Part shown: positions 7,398 to 16,222 of the stretch, piece after piece
Layout: the number at the start of each line of letters is the position of its first letter
How positions within the stretch are numbered: the stretch's first letter is position 1
Assembly: GCF_020733635.1 (NCBI RefSeq)
Contig: NZ_JAJFZL010000001.1
Location: forward strand, 3,348,001-3,412,000
Reading direction: 5' to 3'
Length of the DNA: 64,000 bases
Source of the DNA: Nocardia spumae
GTDB lineage: Bacteria; Actinomycetota; Actinomycetes; Mycobacteriales; Mycobacteriaceae
Notes under the pieces: model-generated
Seen by the model: the letters and a program-made list of their open reading frames with translations, nothing else
What the model was told of the DNA's origin: nothing
Database searches by the model: none
Translations under genes and position numbers: made by a program

Positions 7398-8714
7398 TCA
7401 ACCGGCCTGGTTGTTGTAGGTGAACTCGTTGACGGCGGTCTTCTTCGTGTCGGAGATGGTCAACAGGTTCGTGACGGCGATGGCGACGGTCTTCTCGATC
7501 CCGAGATGGCGCGGCGCGGTGACCGTGATCGAATTGTCGCCGACCTTGACGTCGGTCCCGCGCGCGGACCCGAAGTAGACCACACAGGCCGAGGCGAACG
7601 CGGTGGTCGACGGGACCGCGATCGTCACCGGCGTGCCCGCCCGACCGCTGGTGGGGGACACCGACTTGATCTGGGGCACATCGATGTTCACGGTCGGCGC
7701 CCCGAGGAGACTGAGGTAGGTGTTGTTGGCGTGCTGATAGGCGAGCTGGCCCATCCAATCCTGCTCGGTCTTGCCGAGCGCGTCGGATGAGTGGACCGCG
7801 TAGTCGGTGTTCAGCGGAGGCTGTTGAGTCGGCTGCACGTACGGTGACACGCCGCTCTTGACCAGCTTCTGCGCGAGGTCCTGGATCTGGGCCTGGACGG
7901 TCTGGCCTTTCTCATCCGTGCATTCGCTCGCGTAGGGGCCGGGGTCGGGGAAGAAGGACTGGATGCTGGTCGGTCCCGGCCCCAGGTTCCACCACACGTT
8001 CGCGACCACGTCGTATTTGTTCCATGTCGCCTGGCCATTGGGGAACCGGTTGTCGAACCACGTGGCAAAGGCCTGGTTTCCGGCAGTCGGGGCGGCGAAG
8101 GTATAGGTGTCGAACGTGACGTGGGGGTTGATCTTCGCGAACTGGGACTGCAGAGACAACGCCACTGTCGTGACGAGGCAGCCGCCGAGGCTGTGGCCGG
8201 TGAGGTGAACGGTAGCCGGTTCACTCGTACCGCAGAGAGTTTGCAGCGCGGACACCAGCGTCCCGGATCCGCCCGGCAGCCCGAGAACACACCTCGCCGC
8301 CATGATGTCGTCGAAGGCGGCCGAGGCGCCCTTCGCGATCACGGGTGCCGAACCGGGAGGCGGCGTGCCGCCCCGCGGGAACGGCACCTGCGTGAAAACC
8401 TCGAAATCCTCGGCCAGATCTATGAGCGAGCTGAACACCGTCCCACGGAAGCAGACTGCCAGCTCCGAGGGGTCTTTCACGTTCTGGACCACGAACGCCA
8501 TGTTCGCGCGAAAGGAACTCAGCCCCAGCCACACGACTTTCCACGAGTCGAGGCCCGGGGTCTCGGCCATCATCGATCTGATTCCGTCGAGCATTCGCTG
8601 CTGTTGCTGCGCCGACGTCTCACCGTCCGGAAGCGGAACGGCGGCGATCGGCGAAAAGGCGCACAGAGTCATCATCGAATTGACGTTCTGATTCACCGTC
8701 GCAGCACTACTCAT
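7398..8714 (-). CDS. class 3 lipase with C-terminal IPT/TIG domain
   Basis: The 438-residue product has the lipase class 3 core: AVCFRGTVFSSLIDLAED, then the nucleophile elbow VHLTGHSLGGCLVTTVAL, and later DTYTFAAPTAGNQAFATWF. A likely catalytic His lies in the DYAVHSSDAL stretch. The last 90 residues (PQIKSVSPTSGRAGTPVTI onwards) form an IPT/TIG immunoglobulin-like domain ending EFTYNNQAG. No signal peptide follows the ATG at 8714, which has GGGAG upstream; the longer frame to 8873 does not add one. A TIG domain on a class 3 lipase is uncommon and may mediate surface or substrate binding. Confidence 0.85.
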   Translation of the reverse strand: MSSAATVNQNVNSMMTLCAFSPIAAVPLPDGETSAQQQQRMLDGIRSMMAETPGLDSWKVVWLGLSSFRANMAFVVQNVKDPSELAVCFRGTVFSSLIDLAEDFEVFTQVPFPRGGTPPPGSAPVIAKGASAAFDDIMAARCVLGLPGGSGTLVSALQTLCGTSEPATVHLTGHSLGGCLVTTVALSLQSQFAKINPHVTFDTYTFAAPTAGNQAFATWFDNRFPNGQATWNKYDVVANVWWNLGPGPTSIQSFFPDPGPYASECTDEKGQTVQAQIQDLAQKLVKSGVSPYVQPTQQPPLNTDYAVHSSDALGKTEQDWMGQLAYQHANNTYLSLLGAPTVNIDVPQIKSVSPTSGRAGTPVTIAVPSTTAFASACVVYFGSARGTDVKVGDNSITVTAPRHLGIEKTVAIAVTNLLTISDTKKTAVNEFTYNNQAG

Positions 8715-9227
8715 CCGTGCCACTCTCCCTCGTCGTCCGAGGGAGCGCGTGAAGCAACTCCCCTCATGCGGGAAGCCGGCCGCCTCCGCTGTCGAGGCTA
8801 CGAACGACCACCATTGCTTCGGGACCGGCCCTACTACCGGGCTGAATCGCCCGGACCAACCAGACCACTTCACGACGTCCGCAAGGAGCGCGGGACGTGT
8901 TTCAGCGTAGCGCCGTGCCGGCCGTCGCGCTGGTCGAATGTCGAGCAGAGGCCGCCCGCCGCCGGTGCCCGTGCGGAGCCGCCCCGAGAGCGGGCCCTCG
9001 GTGTGCCTCGACGTCGCTCTTGTTCGAGGTCATGGAGCACTCGACGAGTTGCCAAGCCTCGATAATCCTCTCCTGGATCGACGTCGATGGCCCGTGGCTC
9101 GGGGCTGCGATTCTCGAATTGCACTCGAAGGCAATGGATCCCGAAGTCGGCCGCGATCCGATCCGGCCTCACCCCCGGCGGCTCCGTCGTGCGAACCGAT
9201 GCAGCGGTCGCGGCGTACCCTGTCGCT
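8715..9227. other. 513-bp stretch without a supported gene
   Basis: Long frames exist on both strands (for example 8870-9466 minus), but their composition is Arg/Pro-rich and I see no family motif. The left end must hold the lipase promoter. Given the remnants nearby, it may be decayed coding DNA. Confidence 0.4.
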
Positions 9228-9749
9228 CTACGCAGGTCGGTCCGTCCCGGCCGCTTTCCTGCGCCGCCGTGGTTCGGCCGACCGCGGCGGCGTCCGACGC
9301 ATGTGGTCTCGCGCGCGGGTGAGGATATCGGCGAGTGTCTCGATGTCGGAGCGGGACAGTGGGGCGAACAGCAGGTCGTCGATGACAGTGACGTGACCGG
9401 GGAAGACCCCCGCGAGCACGGCGCGGCCCTCGTCGGTGATGGTGACGGTGATGCTGCGCTCGTCATCGGAGGACAGCGTGCGGGTCACAAGGCCCCGCTT
9501 CTCCAGTGTTTGGGCCTGGTAGGTCAATCCGCTGCGGCTGTAGACGACGCCGTCGGCCAGATCGGTCATCCGCCGACTGCCCCCCGGGGAATCGCCGAGG
9601 CTGGCCAGGAGCTGGAACTGCACGTAGCTGAGATCCCCGGCCTCCCGCAACTGCTGCTCGACGGCGTGCTTCAGCAGGCTGCTCGCCTCGATGAGGGCGA
9701 AGTACGCGCCCAACTGGGTGGCATCCAAGGACGGCGGCGACGAGGGCAT
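9228..9749 (-). CDS. MarR family transcriptional regulator
   Basis: The 173-residue winged-helix protein has a dimerisation helix (LGAYFALIEASSLLKHAVEQ), then LSYVQFQLLASLGDSPGG, a recognition region MTDLADGVVYSRSGLTYQAQ and the wing LVTRTLSSDDERSITVTITD. It is divergent from an NADPH:quinone-type oxidoreductase. Three copies of a CTTCGA-centred palindrome fill the shared promoter, so it most likely represses both genes and is relieved by a quinone, electrophile or oxidant. There is no cysteine in the visible core, so a direct thiol switch is unlikely. Confidence 0.88.
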   Translation of the reverse strand: MPSSPPSLDATQLGAYFALIEASSLLKHAVEQQLREAGDLSYVQFQLLASLGDSPGGSRRMTDLADGVVYSRSGLTYQAQTLEKRGLVTRTLSSDDERSITVTITDEGRAVLAGVFPGHVTVIDDLLFAPLSRSDIETLADILTRARDHMRRTPPRSAEPRRRRKAAGTDRPA

Positions 9750-9767
9750 GAGCCGAGCCTATCAGTA

Positions 9768-9839
9768 CTTCGAACTCGAAGCATTTGCTTCGAGTTCGAA
9801 GCAGTGCTAGCGTAATCGACAGTTGCTTCGAATTCGAAG
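9768..9839. promoter_or_regulatory. triple palindromic operator of the MarR regulator
   Basis: Three 14-bp sites match CTTCGA-(A/G)(C/T)-TCGAAG: 9768-9781, 9788-9801 and 9826-9839. The third is a perfect palindrome (CTTCGAATTCGAAG). Centre-to-centre spacings are 20 and 38 bp. They sit between the MarR start and the oxidoreductase start and can block both promoters. Confidence 0.8.
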
Positions 9840-9862
9840 TAAGCAATCGGAAGGGGAAGACC

Positions 9863-10801
9863 ATGAAGGCAGTACGGTTCCACGAAACCGGCGGCTCGGA
9901 GGTTCTGCGCTACGAAGACGCGGACCTGCCGGTCCCCGGTGCCGGTGAGGTGCGCATCCAGGTGGCCGGGTCGGCGTTCAACCCGGCCGACGCCGGAATC
10001 CGCGGCGGCTTTCTGCCGATCCCGGTGACGTTGCCGCACGTTCCGGGCTACGACGTGTCCGGCACGATCGACGCGATCGGCCACGGGGTGGACGGCCGCA
10101 CCGTGGGTGAGAACGTCGTCGGGTTCATACCCATGAATGCCGACGGCTCGGCAGCGCAATACGTCGTCGCCCCGGTGGAAGCGCTGGTGAAAGCTCCGAC
10201 GAGCATCCCGCTGGCCGAGGCGGCCGGGTTGCCGTCGGTCGGGCTCACCGCGTCACAGGCACTCTTCGAGGCGGGCGAGCTCGAGGCCGGGCAACGGGTG
10301 CTGATCAACGGTGCCGGCGGCCCGGTGGGCGGGTACGCCGTGCAGCTGGCCAAGCGCGCGGGTGCGTACGTCATCGCCACGGCGAGCCCGCGCAGTGGCG
10401 AGATCGTGAAGGCGGCCGGTGCGGACGAGATCATCGACTACACGGCCACCGCCGTGCTCGACGCGGTGACCGAGCCGGTCGATGTGCTGCTCAATCTGGC
10501 CCCGATCACCCCTGAAGGATTCACCGCCCTGGTCACGCGCGTCCGTGATGGCGGCGTGGTCGTCTCCACGACACCGACCGTGACGACGCCCGGCGACGAC
10601 GAGCGAAACGTGCGCTCGGCCACGATCTTCGTCCACCCCGACGCCGACGTGCTCGCGCACCTCGTCGCCCTCGTCGACCGCGGTGATCTTCACGTCGAGA
10701 TCGCCCGGCGCGTGCCGCTGAGCGAGCTGCCCGCGATCCATCGGCAGGCCGACGCGGGCGAGATCCACGGCAAGGTCGTCGCTGTCCCACCCGCAGTCTG
10801 A
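9863..10801 (+). CDS. NADP-dependent oxidoreductase, MDR quinone reductase type
   Basis: The 312-residue product begins MKAVRFHETGGSEVLRYEDA, typical of Zn-independent medium-chain reductases (QOR/zeta-crystallin). The nucleotide-binding motif is GAGGPVGGYAVQLAKRAGA and the tail HGKVV matches family C-termini. No Zn ligands are seen. It probably reduces quinones or reactive enones with NADPH. An AAGGGGAAG site precedes the ATG. Control by the divergent MarR regulator is implied by the shared operators. Confidence 0.88.
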   Translation: MKAVRFHETGGSEVLRYEDADLPVPGAGEVRIQVAGSAFNPADAGIRGGFLPIPVTLPHVPGYDVSGTIDAIGHGVDGRTVGENVVGFIPMNADGSAAQYVVAPVEALVKAPTSIPLAEAAGLPSVGLTASQALFEAGELEAGQRVLINGAGGPVGGYAVQLAKRAGAYVIATASPRSGEIVKAAGADEIIDYTATAVLDAVTEPVDVLLNLAPITPEGFTALVTRVRDGGVVVSTTPTVTTPGDDERNVRSATIFVHPDADVLAHLVALVDRGDLHVEIARRVPLSELPAIHRQADAGEIHGKVVAVPPAV

Positions 10802-10900
10802 CGATCCGCCTCGACCCGCCGATATCGACCGTCACCGACGAGCCACACCGTCTCTCGATGCGTGAACAGGTCCGCGGTTCGAAGTAGCTTCGTCGGCGCG

Positions 10901-11995
10901 CTAGGTGCGATCGATCGGCAGCAGCAGGCCCGTCTCGGGGTCGTACCAGCGACAGGATCGCCAGGGGAGGAGGAGTGACAGCACAGTGCCGGGTTCGGCG
11001 CGGAAGGTCGGTGGCGCTTGGACTCTCACCGTCTGTCCGGCGAGGGTCGTGGTGAGCAGGGTGGCGGAGCCGAGGGGTTCGAAAACCTGGAGTTCGGCCT
11101 CTACCGCGTGGCCTCGGTGCTCGCCGTTCACGACGATGGACTCGGGGCGGATGCCGAGCCTGATCGCCTTCCCGGCAAAGGTGGACAGGGCAGCGGGTGC
11201 GGGCAGTGATCGGCCGCCCAGGTCGAGACGGGGGCCGGACTCGCCGGCCGTGATCGTGCCGGTGAGGAAGTTCATGGGCGGGCCGCCGAGGAAGGCGCCG
11301 ACGAATTCCGTTGCGGGATCGTCGTATACGTCGGTGGGTGCGCCGCACTGAACCACCACGCCCGCGCGCATGACCGCCACCCGATCGCCCAGCGACAGCG
11401 CCTCCACCTGGTCGTGCGTGACGTAGATCGTGGTGGTGCCGAGCTCGGCGACCAGCTTCTTCAACTCGGCGCGAAACGACATGCGCAGCAGGGCATCCAG
11501 ATTCGACAAAGGCTCGTCCATGAGCAGGACATCGGCGTCCATCACGATCGCGCGGGCCACCGCGACCCGCTGGCGCTGCCCCCCGGACAGTTTCGCCGGA
11601 TAGCGATCGAGATACGGTGTGAGCTGCAGTAGTTCGGCGGCCCAAGCGACCTTGCGCCGCACCTCCTCGCCTGACACCCCGTGCATGCGCAGCCCGAAAC
11701 CGATGTTGTCGGAGACCTTTTTGTTGGGGAACACCGCATAGGACTGGAACACCATCGACAGGTTGCGCCGTCGCGGTTCGAGATAGGTGACGTCCCGGCC
11801 GCCGATCACGATCTGCCCCGAGTCCGGCACCTCCAGTCCGGCGATCATCCGCAGCAATGTCGTCTTGCCGCAGCCGGAAGGCCCGAGCAGCACCACGAAT
11901 TCGCCGTCGTCGACCGTGAGCGATACCTCGTCGGTGGCGCGGGCCGCGCCGCCGGGATAGGTCTTCACCAGGTCACGCAGGACCACCTCAGCCAT
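10901..11995 (-). CDS. ABC transporter ATP-binding protein (MalK/UgpC/PotA type)
   Basis: The 364-residue product contains Walker A (GPSGCGKTTLLRMIAGLE), a Q-loop (MVFQSYAVFPNKKVSDNI), signature LSGGQRQRVAVARAIV, Walker B (VLLMDEPLSNLDA) and the switch His (YVTHDQVEAL). The C-terminal TOBE/OB region (after GAFLGGPPMNFLTG) marks the CUT1/polyamine-type importers. It is the last gene of a four-gene importer operon and energises the two permeases. Confidence 0.93.
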   Translation of the reverse strand: MAEVVLRDLVKTYPGGAARATDEVSLTVDDGEFVVLLGPSGCGKTTLLRMIAGLEVPDSGQIVIGGRDVTYLEPRRRNLSMVFQSYAVFPNKKVSDNIGFGLRMHGVSGEEVRRKVAWAAELLQLTPYLDRYPAKLSGGQRQRVAVARAIVMDADVLLMDEPLSNLDALLRMSFRAELKKLVAELGTTTIYVTHDQVEALSLGDRVAVMRAGVVVQCGAPTDVYDDPATEFVGAFLGGPPMNFLTGTITAGESGPRLDLGGRSLPAPAALSTFAGKAIRLGIRPESIVVNGEHRGHAVEAELQVFEPLGSATLLTTTLAGQTVRVQAPPTFRAEPGTVLSLLLPWRSCRWYDPETGLLLPIDRT

Positions 11996-12022
11996 CGCGG
12001 ATCCCTGTCGTCGGAAGGTCTT

Positions 12023-12907
12023 TCATCGAAGCGTCGTCCCCCACATATTCACCAGATAGCGGCGCATCACCAGGATGAACAACAGCGCCGGGATGATCAG
12101 CGCGAACCCGCCCGCGAAACGGTACGGCGCCGACGCCTCCGACAGCGAGGTGAGCACCTGTGCCGGCAGCGTGCGGTGGCCCAATGTCACGATCGTCGCT
12201 CCCAGGATCTCGTTCCAGGACAGCACGAAGGTGAAGATCGACGAGGCGGCCAGCCCCGGAAGCGCCAGCGGCACCACCACTGTGCGGGCGGCCTGCCAGC
12301 GTGTGCAGCCGAAGACCTGCGCGGCTTCCTCCAGATCGGCCGGCACCGCGACGAAGATGCTCGCGGTGATGAGTACGGTGGTCGGCAGGGCCAGGGTGGT
12401 GTGTACCAGTGTCACGGCCAGCACTGTGTCGTAGACGTGGGCGTGCAGGAAGATCGTCGCCAGCGGCACCGACAGCACCACGATCGGCAACGCGCGCACC
12501 AGCAGAATGAACACCTGATAGGTGTCCTTACCGCGGAACGCGTAGCGCGCCAGCGCATATCCCGCGGGCGCGCCGATCACCAGTGACCAGAACACCGTGT
12601 AGAGCCCGACCAGCACCGAGTTACCGAAAGCGGGCGCCGTTCCCGTCGCCCGGAAGAACGACGACAGCGTTTCGACCGAAAAGTGATCGGGGATCAACGG
12701 TTTCGGAAACCTGTCCAGAGTCTCGCGCGAGGACACCGCCGAGAGCCCGATGAGCACGATCGGCAACGCCATGAACACCGTCACCGCGATGCATCCCAGC
12801 TGGACACCCACGGCCCGCCACCGCCGCCTGCGTAGCGGTGCTCGATCGACCGGCGGTAGGGCAGTTCGCGACTCGGCGGCACCGGTGCCCGGGAACACCT
12901 CGCTCAT
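12023..12907 (-). CDS. ABC transporter permease (MalG/CUT1 type)
   Basis: The 294-residue integral membrane protein has about six hydrophobic segments, the first at GVQLGCIAVTVFMALPIVLI. The EAA loop reads LEEAAQVFGCTRWQAARTVV followed by VPLALPGL and contacts the ATPase. The ATG at 12907 overlaps the stop of the preceding permease as ATGA. A longer frame to 13456 only shadows that gene. Confidence 0.92.
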   Translation of the reverse strand: MSEVFPGTGAAESRTALPPVDRAPLRRRRWRAVGVQLGCIAVTVFMALPIVLIGLSAVSSRETLDRFPKPLIPDHFSVETLSSFFRATGTAPAFGNSVLVGLYTVFWSLVIGAPAGYALARYAFRGKDTYQVFILLVRALPIVVLSVPLATIFLHAHVYDTVLAVTLVHTTLALPTTVLITASIFVAVPADLEEAAQVFGCTRWQAARTVVVPLALPGLAASSIFTFVLSWNEILGATIVTLGHRTLPAQVLTSLSEASAPYRFAGGFALIIPALLFILVMRRYLVNMWGTTLR

Positions 12908-13749
12908 CGTGCATCCTTCGGCTGTCGCACGGTCCGCAGATACAACGCCGCGGTGCCGAGTGAAATGGCCAGCACGACAAGGGAAACGCAGCTCGCCACC
13001 GCGGGATTCTGCAGATTCGCATACCACTGGTAGGTCTCGCCGACCAGCAGCGGGAAATCGCGCCCGGTCAGGGCCTGCGCGACCGCGAAGGCCTGCAGCG
13101 CCAGGATGGTTCGCAGGATCAGCGCCGCCTGCAGGCTCGGTCCGAGCAGCGGCAGCGTGACGTGGCGCAGCCGCTGCCAGAGGCTCGCGCCGAAAACCTG
13201 TGCGGCCTCCTCGTAATCGCGCGGAATCAGCTGCACTCCCGCGACCACGATGACGAACACCAGCGACGTGGCGCGCCAGATCTCGGCGAGCACGACGGCC
13301 AACAGCATCGTGCCGGTGTGCTGGTAGCTCAGCCACTGCACCCCGTCGTGGGACACCCCGAGCCATACCAGCAGCGAATTCAGGTAACCGCGATTGCCGA
13401 AGATCGACAGCCACACCAGGCCGGCGGCCAGCTCCGAGATCGCCAAGGGCAGGCACCAGAGATAGAAGTGCCCACCCGCGAGTCCGGGCCGGGCCTGCAG
13501 CAGCAGCGCCATCCCGACGGCGAGCACCAGCTGGATCGGGACGACGATAACCAGCAGCAACAACGTATTCCGCAGCGCTTTCAGGAAGTACGGATCACCG
13601 AACAGACGATGCCAGTGGGCCAGCGTGAACCCGTGGCCGTCTTCGAAGGCGGCGAGCACTCCCTGTATCAGCGGCCAGCCGAACAGCGCCGCCATCAGCA
13701 CCAGCGAGGGCAGCAGCAGCATCCACGGGGAGCGCAATCGTGCGGTCAT
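12904..13749 (-). CDS. ABC transporter permease (MalF/CUT1 type)
   Basis: The 281-residue membrane protein starts MTARLRSPWMLLLPSLVLMA. Its EAA motif is YEEAAQVFGASLWQRLRHVT. It starts 2 bp after the binding-protein stop and overlaps the next permease by 4 bp. The two permeases form the membrane channel of the importer. Confidence 0.92.
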   Translation of the reverse strand: MTARLRSPWMLLLPSLVLMAALFGWPLIQGVLAAFEDGHGFTLAHWHRLFGDPYFLKALRNTLLLLVIVVPIQLVLAVGMALLLQARPGLAGGHFYLWCLPLAISELAAGLVWLSIFGNRGYLNSLLVWLGVSHDGVQWLSYQHTGTMLLAVVLAEIWRATSLVFVIVVAGVQLIPRDYEEAAQVFGASLWQRLRHVTLPLLGPSLQAALILRTILALQAFAVAQALTGRDFPLLVGETYQWYANLQNPAVASCVSLVVLAISLGTAALYLRTVRQPKDAR

Positions 13750-13751
13750 GG

Positions 13752-15062
13752 TTACTCCACCCGGCACAGTTCGGCGACCGGGTCGGGGGCCCAGCACGGC
13801 ACCTTCAGGTCGTCGAGGATACTTTGCAACACCCGTGCCTGCTGATCGAGCGTCGATCGAATATCGGCCCCACCCAGCACGATCGAGCGGAAACTGTCTT
13901 GGAACACCTTGTTCACCTCACCCTCGCGCCGGCCCAGGCCCACCGGTGGCAGCGAGACGATCGCGCCCGGCGCCCGCTGCTGGCGTTGCACCGCCTCGGC
14001 CTCGAGTTGGATCGCCGGGGGCAGATCTCGTGGGATCGCCGCGCTGACGGCGGGGAAGAAACCATTGGAGCGCAGCAGCGCAATCTGGTTGTCCGGCTGG
14101 GTGAATGCGGTGATCGTGCGCTGTGCCAGCTCGAAATCCGGACAGCCCTTGGGAATTGCCAGCCCGGCCAGCACGGCCATGTAGCCCAGTCCATGTGTGC
14201 CGCGGGGCGCGGGCACCATCCGCCAATTCCGGGGATCGCGTTCGGGCGCGTGCACCAAGCGCACCACGTGATCCCAGGCCATGCGCACCTCGCCGCTCTC
14301 GAGCGGCTCCTGCATGAAGTCGTAGGTGGTGCTCGCCGGCACGCAGTTGGACCACAGCTCGCGCAAGTACTCCCAGGCGGTGACGGCCTCGGCGGAACGA
14401 AACGTGGTGATCTGACCGCCGGTGAACGACGGCAGCAGATAACCCTGAGTGAACCTGTGCAGCAGCCCTTTCGGGCCCGCGGGCAGGCCCAGCATCGGGT
14501 GATTGCCATTGGCGCGGCGGGCCGCGACAGCCCAGTCGAGAAATTGGTCGTAGGTCAGCGCCGCGACATCGACGCCGGAGGGCAGATGCTCCAGCGCCTC
14601 GGCGTGTGCGGCGAGCACGTAACTCGCGGTGGCCCAGGGGATGTACCAGGTGCGGTCGGTGCCGGACTTCGCGAGCCGCAGGTAATCCGGTGACCAGCCG
14701 CGGTTTCCGAGATCGATGAGCAGGCCGGTCGAGTCCTGCAGGTATTTCGGTGCCAGTGGGGCCAGGTCGCCGTGCAGCCCGGCGAGCAGGCCGATCTTCG
14801 TCGAACCCGCCCCCACCTGGCTGCGCACCTGCGTCGAGAACGGGCCCTCCTCGACGGTCACGTAGCTGATGCCGGGCGCGGTCCGGCCCAGCAGAGACCG
14901 GAAGCGTTCGGCCTCGTCCGTGGGACGAAACTGGGTGGACAGCAGGATCATTGCGCCACCGCCGGTGGTGGCGAAGCCGGTACACGCCGCCGCGGTGAGC
15001 GCCGCCGCGCCGATACCCGCCGCGTGCAGGAGGGATCTGCGCGTCGTTCCCAATCGTGGCAT
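13752..15062 (-). CDS. ABC transporter substrate-binding lipoprotein
   Basis: The 436-residue protein has a twin-arginine-like start with a lipobox: MPRLGTTRRSLLHAAGIGAA then ALTAAAC, with Cys27 as the lipid anchor. The body has the layout of family 1 binding proteins (IGLLAGLHGDLAPLAPKYLQ, WYIPWATASYVLAAHAEAL, a hinge MVPAPRGTHGLGYMAVLAGL). Its order with two CUT1 permeases and a MalK-like ATPase points to a sugar or sugar-phosphate-like ligand, but no binding-site signature identifies it. No sugar hydrolase or regulator is adjacent. Confidence 0.88.
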   Translation of the reverse strand: MPRLGTTRRSLLHAAGIGAAALTAAACTGFATTGGGAMILLSTQFRPTDEAERFRSLLGRTAPGISYVTVEEGPFSTQVRSQVGAGSTKIGLLAGLHGDLAPLAPKYLQDSTGLLIDLGNRGWSPDYLRLAKSGTDRTWYIPWATASYVLAAHAEALEHLPSGVDVAALTYDQFLDWAVAARRANGNHPMLGLPAGPKGLLHRFTQGYLLPSFTGGQITTFRSAEAVTAWEYLRELWSNCVPASTTYDFMQEPLESGEVRMAWDHVVRLVHAPERDPRNWRMVPAPRGTHGLGYMAVLAGLAIPKGCPDFELAQRTITAFTQPDNQIALLRSNGFFPAVSAAIPRDLPPAIQLEAEAVQRQQRAPGAIVSLPPVGLGRREGEVNKVFQDSFRSIVLGGADIRSTLDQQARVLQSILDDLKVPCWAPDPVAELCRVE

Positions 15063-15421
15063 CCCTTGCCCCTTGCAGCACCAACCGTGGCATACAGCCC
15101 GTTGCCAGGGTGGAACTTAAGTGGCGTCAGGGCGATTGTCAAAGGAACCGACAGGAAGGAACACGCTCGTTACATCGTGCCGATGCGTCGCACCACAACG
15201 CCCACTTCGGTGACCGATCCGCGGCGGTGTCGGGAATACGGCGGGGTGGGGATGGTGGCCGCGCACCCGAACCCGGTCCCGCCGTGTGAGCTGGAATCTG
15301 CCCGTAGACGTTGTGTGCGCCGATCGTGTTCGCGGTGGACACTGGACAGTATGCGCAGGTGTCGCGCCATGGAAGAAGCCACCGCGATCGAACCCCCGAT
15401 CGCGCCGGCGTTCGGACGCCG
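15063..15421. other. 359-bp divergent promoter region
   Basis: This stretch contains the promoters for the ABC operon (left) and the membrane protein (right). I saw no clear operator palindrome and no supported small gene. Confidence 0.5.
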
Positions 15422-16186
15422 ATGACGCACTGGTTCAGCACCACCATCGTCGACACCGGACGGCTGCCGCTGTTCGCGATGATGGTCGCCTTCACGCTGG
15501 CCTTCGCGTTCATCCGGATCAGTACGCGGCTCATCCGAGCCGAAGTGAGCTGGTGGCCCGGCAATGTGACCCCAGGTGGGCTGCACATTCATCACGTTGT
15601 CTTCGGGCTGGTGATGATGCTCGCGTCCGGCCTCGGTTTCGTCGCGCTCGCGAACTATGAGACCCCCGTCGCCAACTGCATCCTCGCGGCGGTATTCGGA
15701 GTCGGTTCGGCATTGGTCCTCGACGAATTCGCGCTCATACTCCACCTGCGCGACGTGTACTGGAGCGAAGAGGGCCGCGCGAGTGTCGACGCGGTATTCG
15801 TCGCCTTCGCCATCTCCGTCCTGTTCGTGCTCGGCGTGCATCCGCTGGGACTTGCCGAGGGCGATCTCGAGCGCGACGGAGCAGCCGTCCTGGCCGCCGA
15901 TATCGGGTTCCTGATCCTGCAGTACGCGCTGGCGTTCGTGACCCTCTTCAAAGGCAAGCTCTGGACCGGGCTCATCGGGCTGTTCTTTCCGCCCCTGCTG
16001 ATCGTCGGCGCGATCCGGCTGGCCCGGCCGCAGTCTCCGTGGGCACGCTGGAGATATCGTGACCGGCCCGCCAAGCAGATCTCGGCACAGCGTCGTGAGA
16101 CCCGCTATCGCATACCGGTGACCCACGCGAAGATCCACGTTCAGGAACTTCTGGCCGGGCGGTTCGAGCTTCAGTCCCGACAGTGA
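15422..16186 (+). CDS. integral membrane protein of unknown function
   Basis: The 254-residue protein has about five or six hydrophobic helices: LPLFAMMVAFTLAFAFI, HIHHVVFGLVMMLASGLGFV, VDAVFVAFAISVLFVLGV, DIGFLILQYALAFVTL and LWTGLIGLFFPPLLIVGAI. A polar WWPGNVTPGGLHIHH segment precedes helix 2 and an acidic LDEFALILHLRDVYW segment follows helix 3. These His/Asp/Glu clusters near the membrane could bind metal. The C-terminus is basic and cytoplasmic. I know it only as a conserved actinobacterial membrane protein. The ATG at 15422 begins MTHWFSTTIV; longer upstream frames are not supported. Confidence 0.75.
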   Translation: MTHWFSTTIVDTGRLPLFAMMVAFTLAFAFIRISTRLIRAEVSWWPGNVTPGGLHIHHVVFGLVMMLASGLGFVALANYETPVANCILAAVFGVGSALVLDEFALILHLRDVYWSEEGRASVDAVFVAFAISVLFVLGVHPLGLAEGDLERDGAAVLAADIGFLILQYALAFVTLFKGKLWTGLIGLFFPPLLIVGAIRLARPQSPWARWRYRDRPAKQISAQRRETRYRIPVTHAKIHVQELLAGRFELQSRQ

Positions 16187-16222
16187 GCGAGCACAGAGAA
16201 TGTCTGTCGACAGGCGTCGAGG

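Noticed and set aside
8870..9466. 198-residue minus-strand frame extending beyond MarR
   Set aside because: Its first part shadows the MarR gene, and the remainder (VRPDRIAADFGIHCLRVQFE region) matches nothing I recognise and has no start of its own.
15170..16138. 322-residue minus-strand frame opposite the membrane protein
   Set aside because: Its composition is Arg/Asp/His-rich shadow sequence with no family pattern, while the plus strand encodes a clear multi-helix membrane protein.
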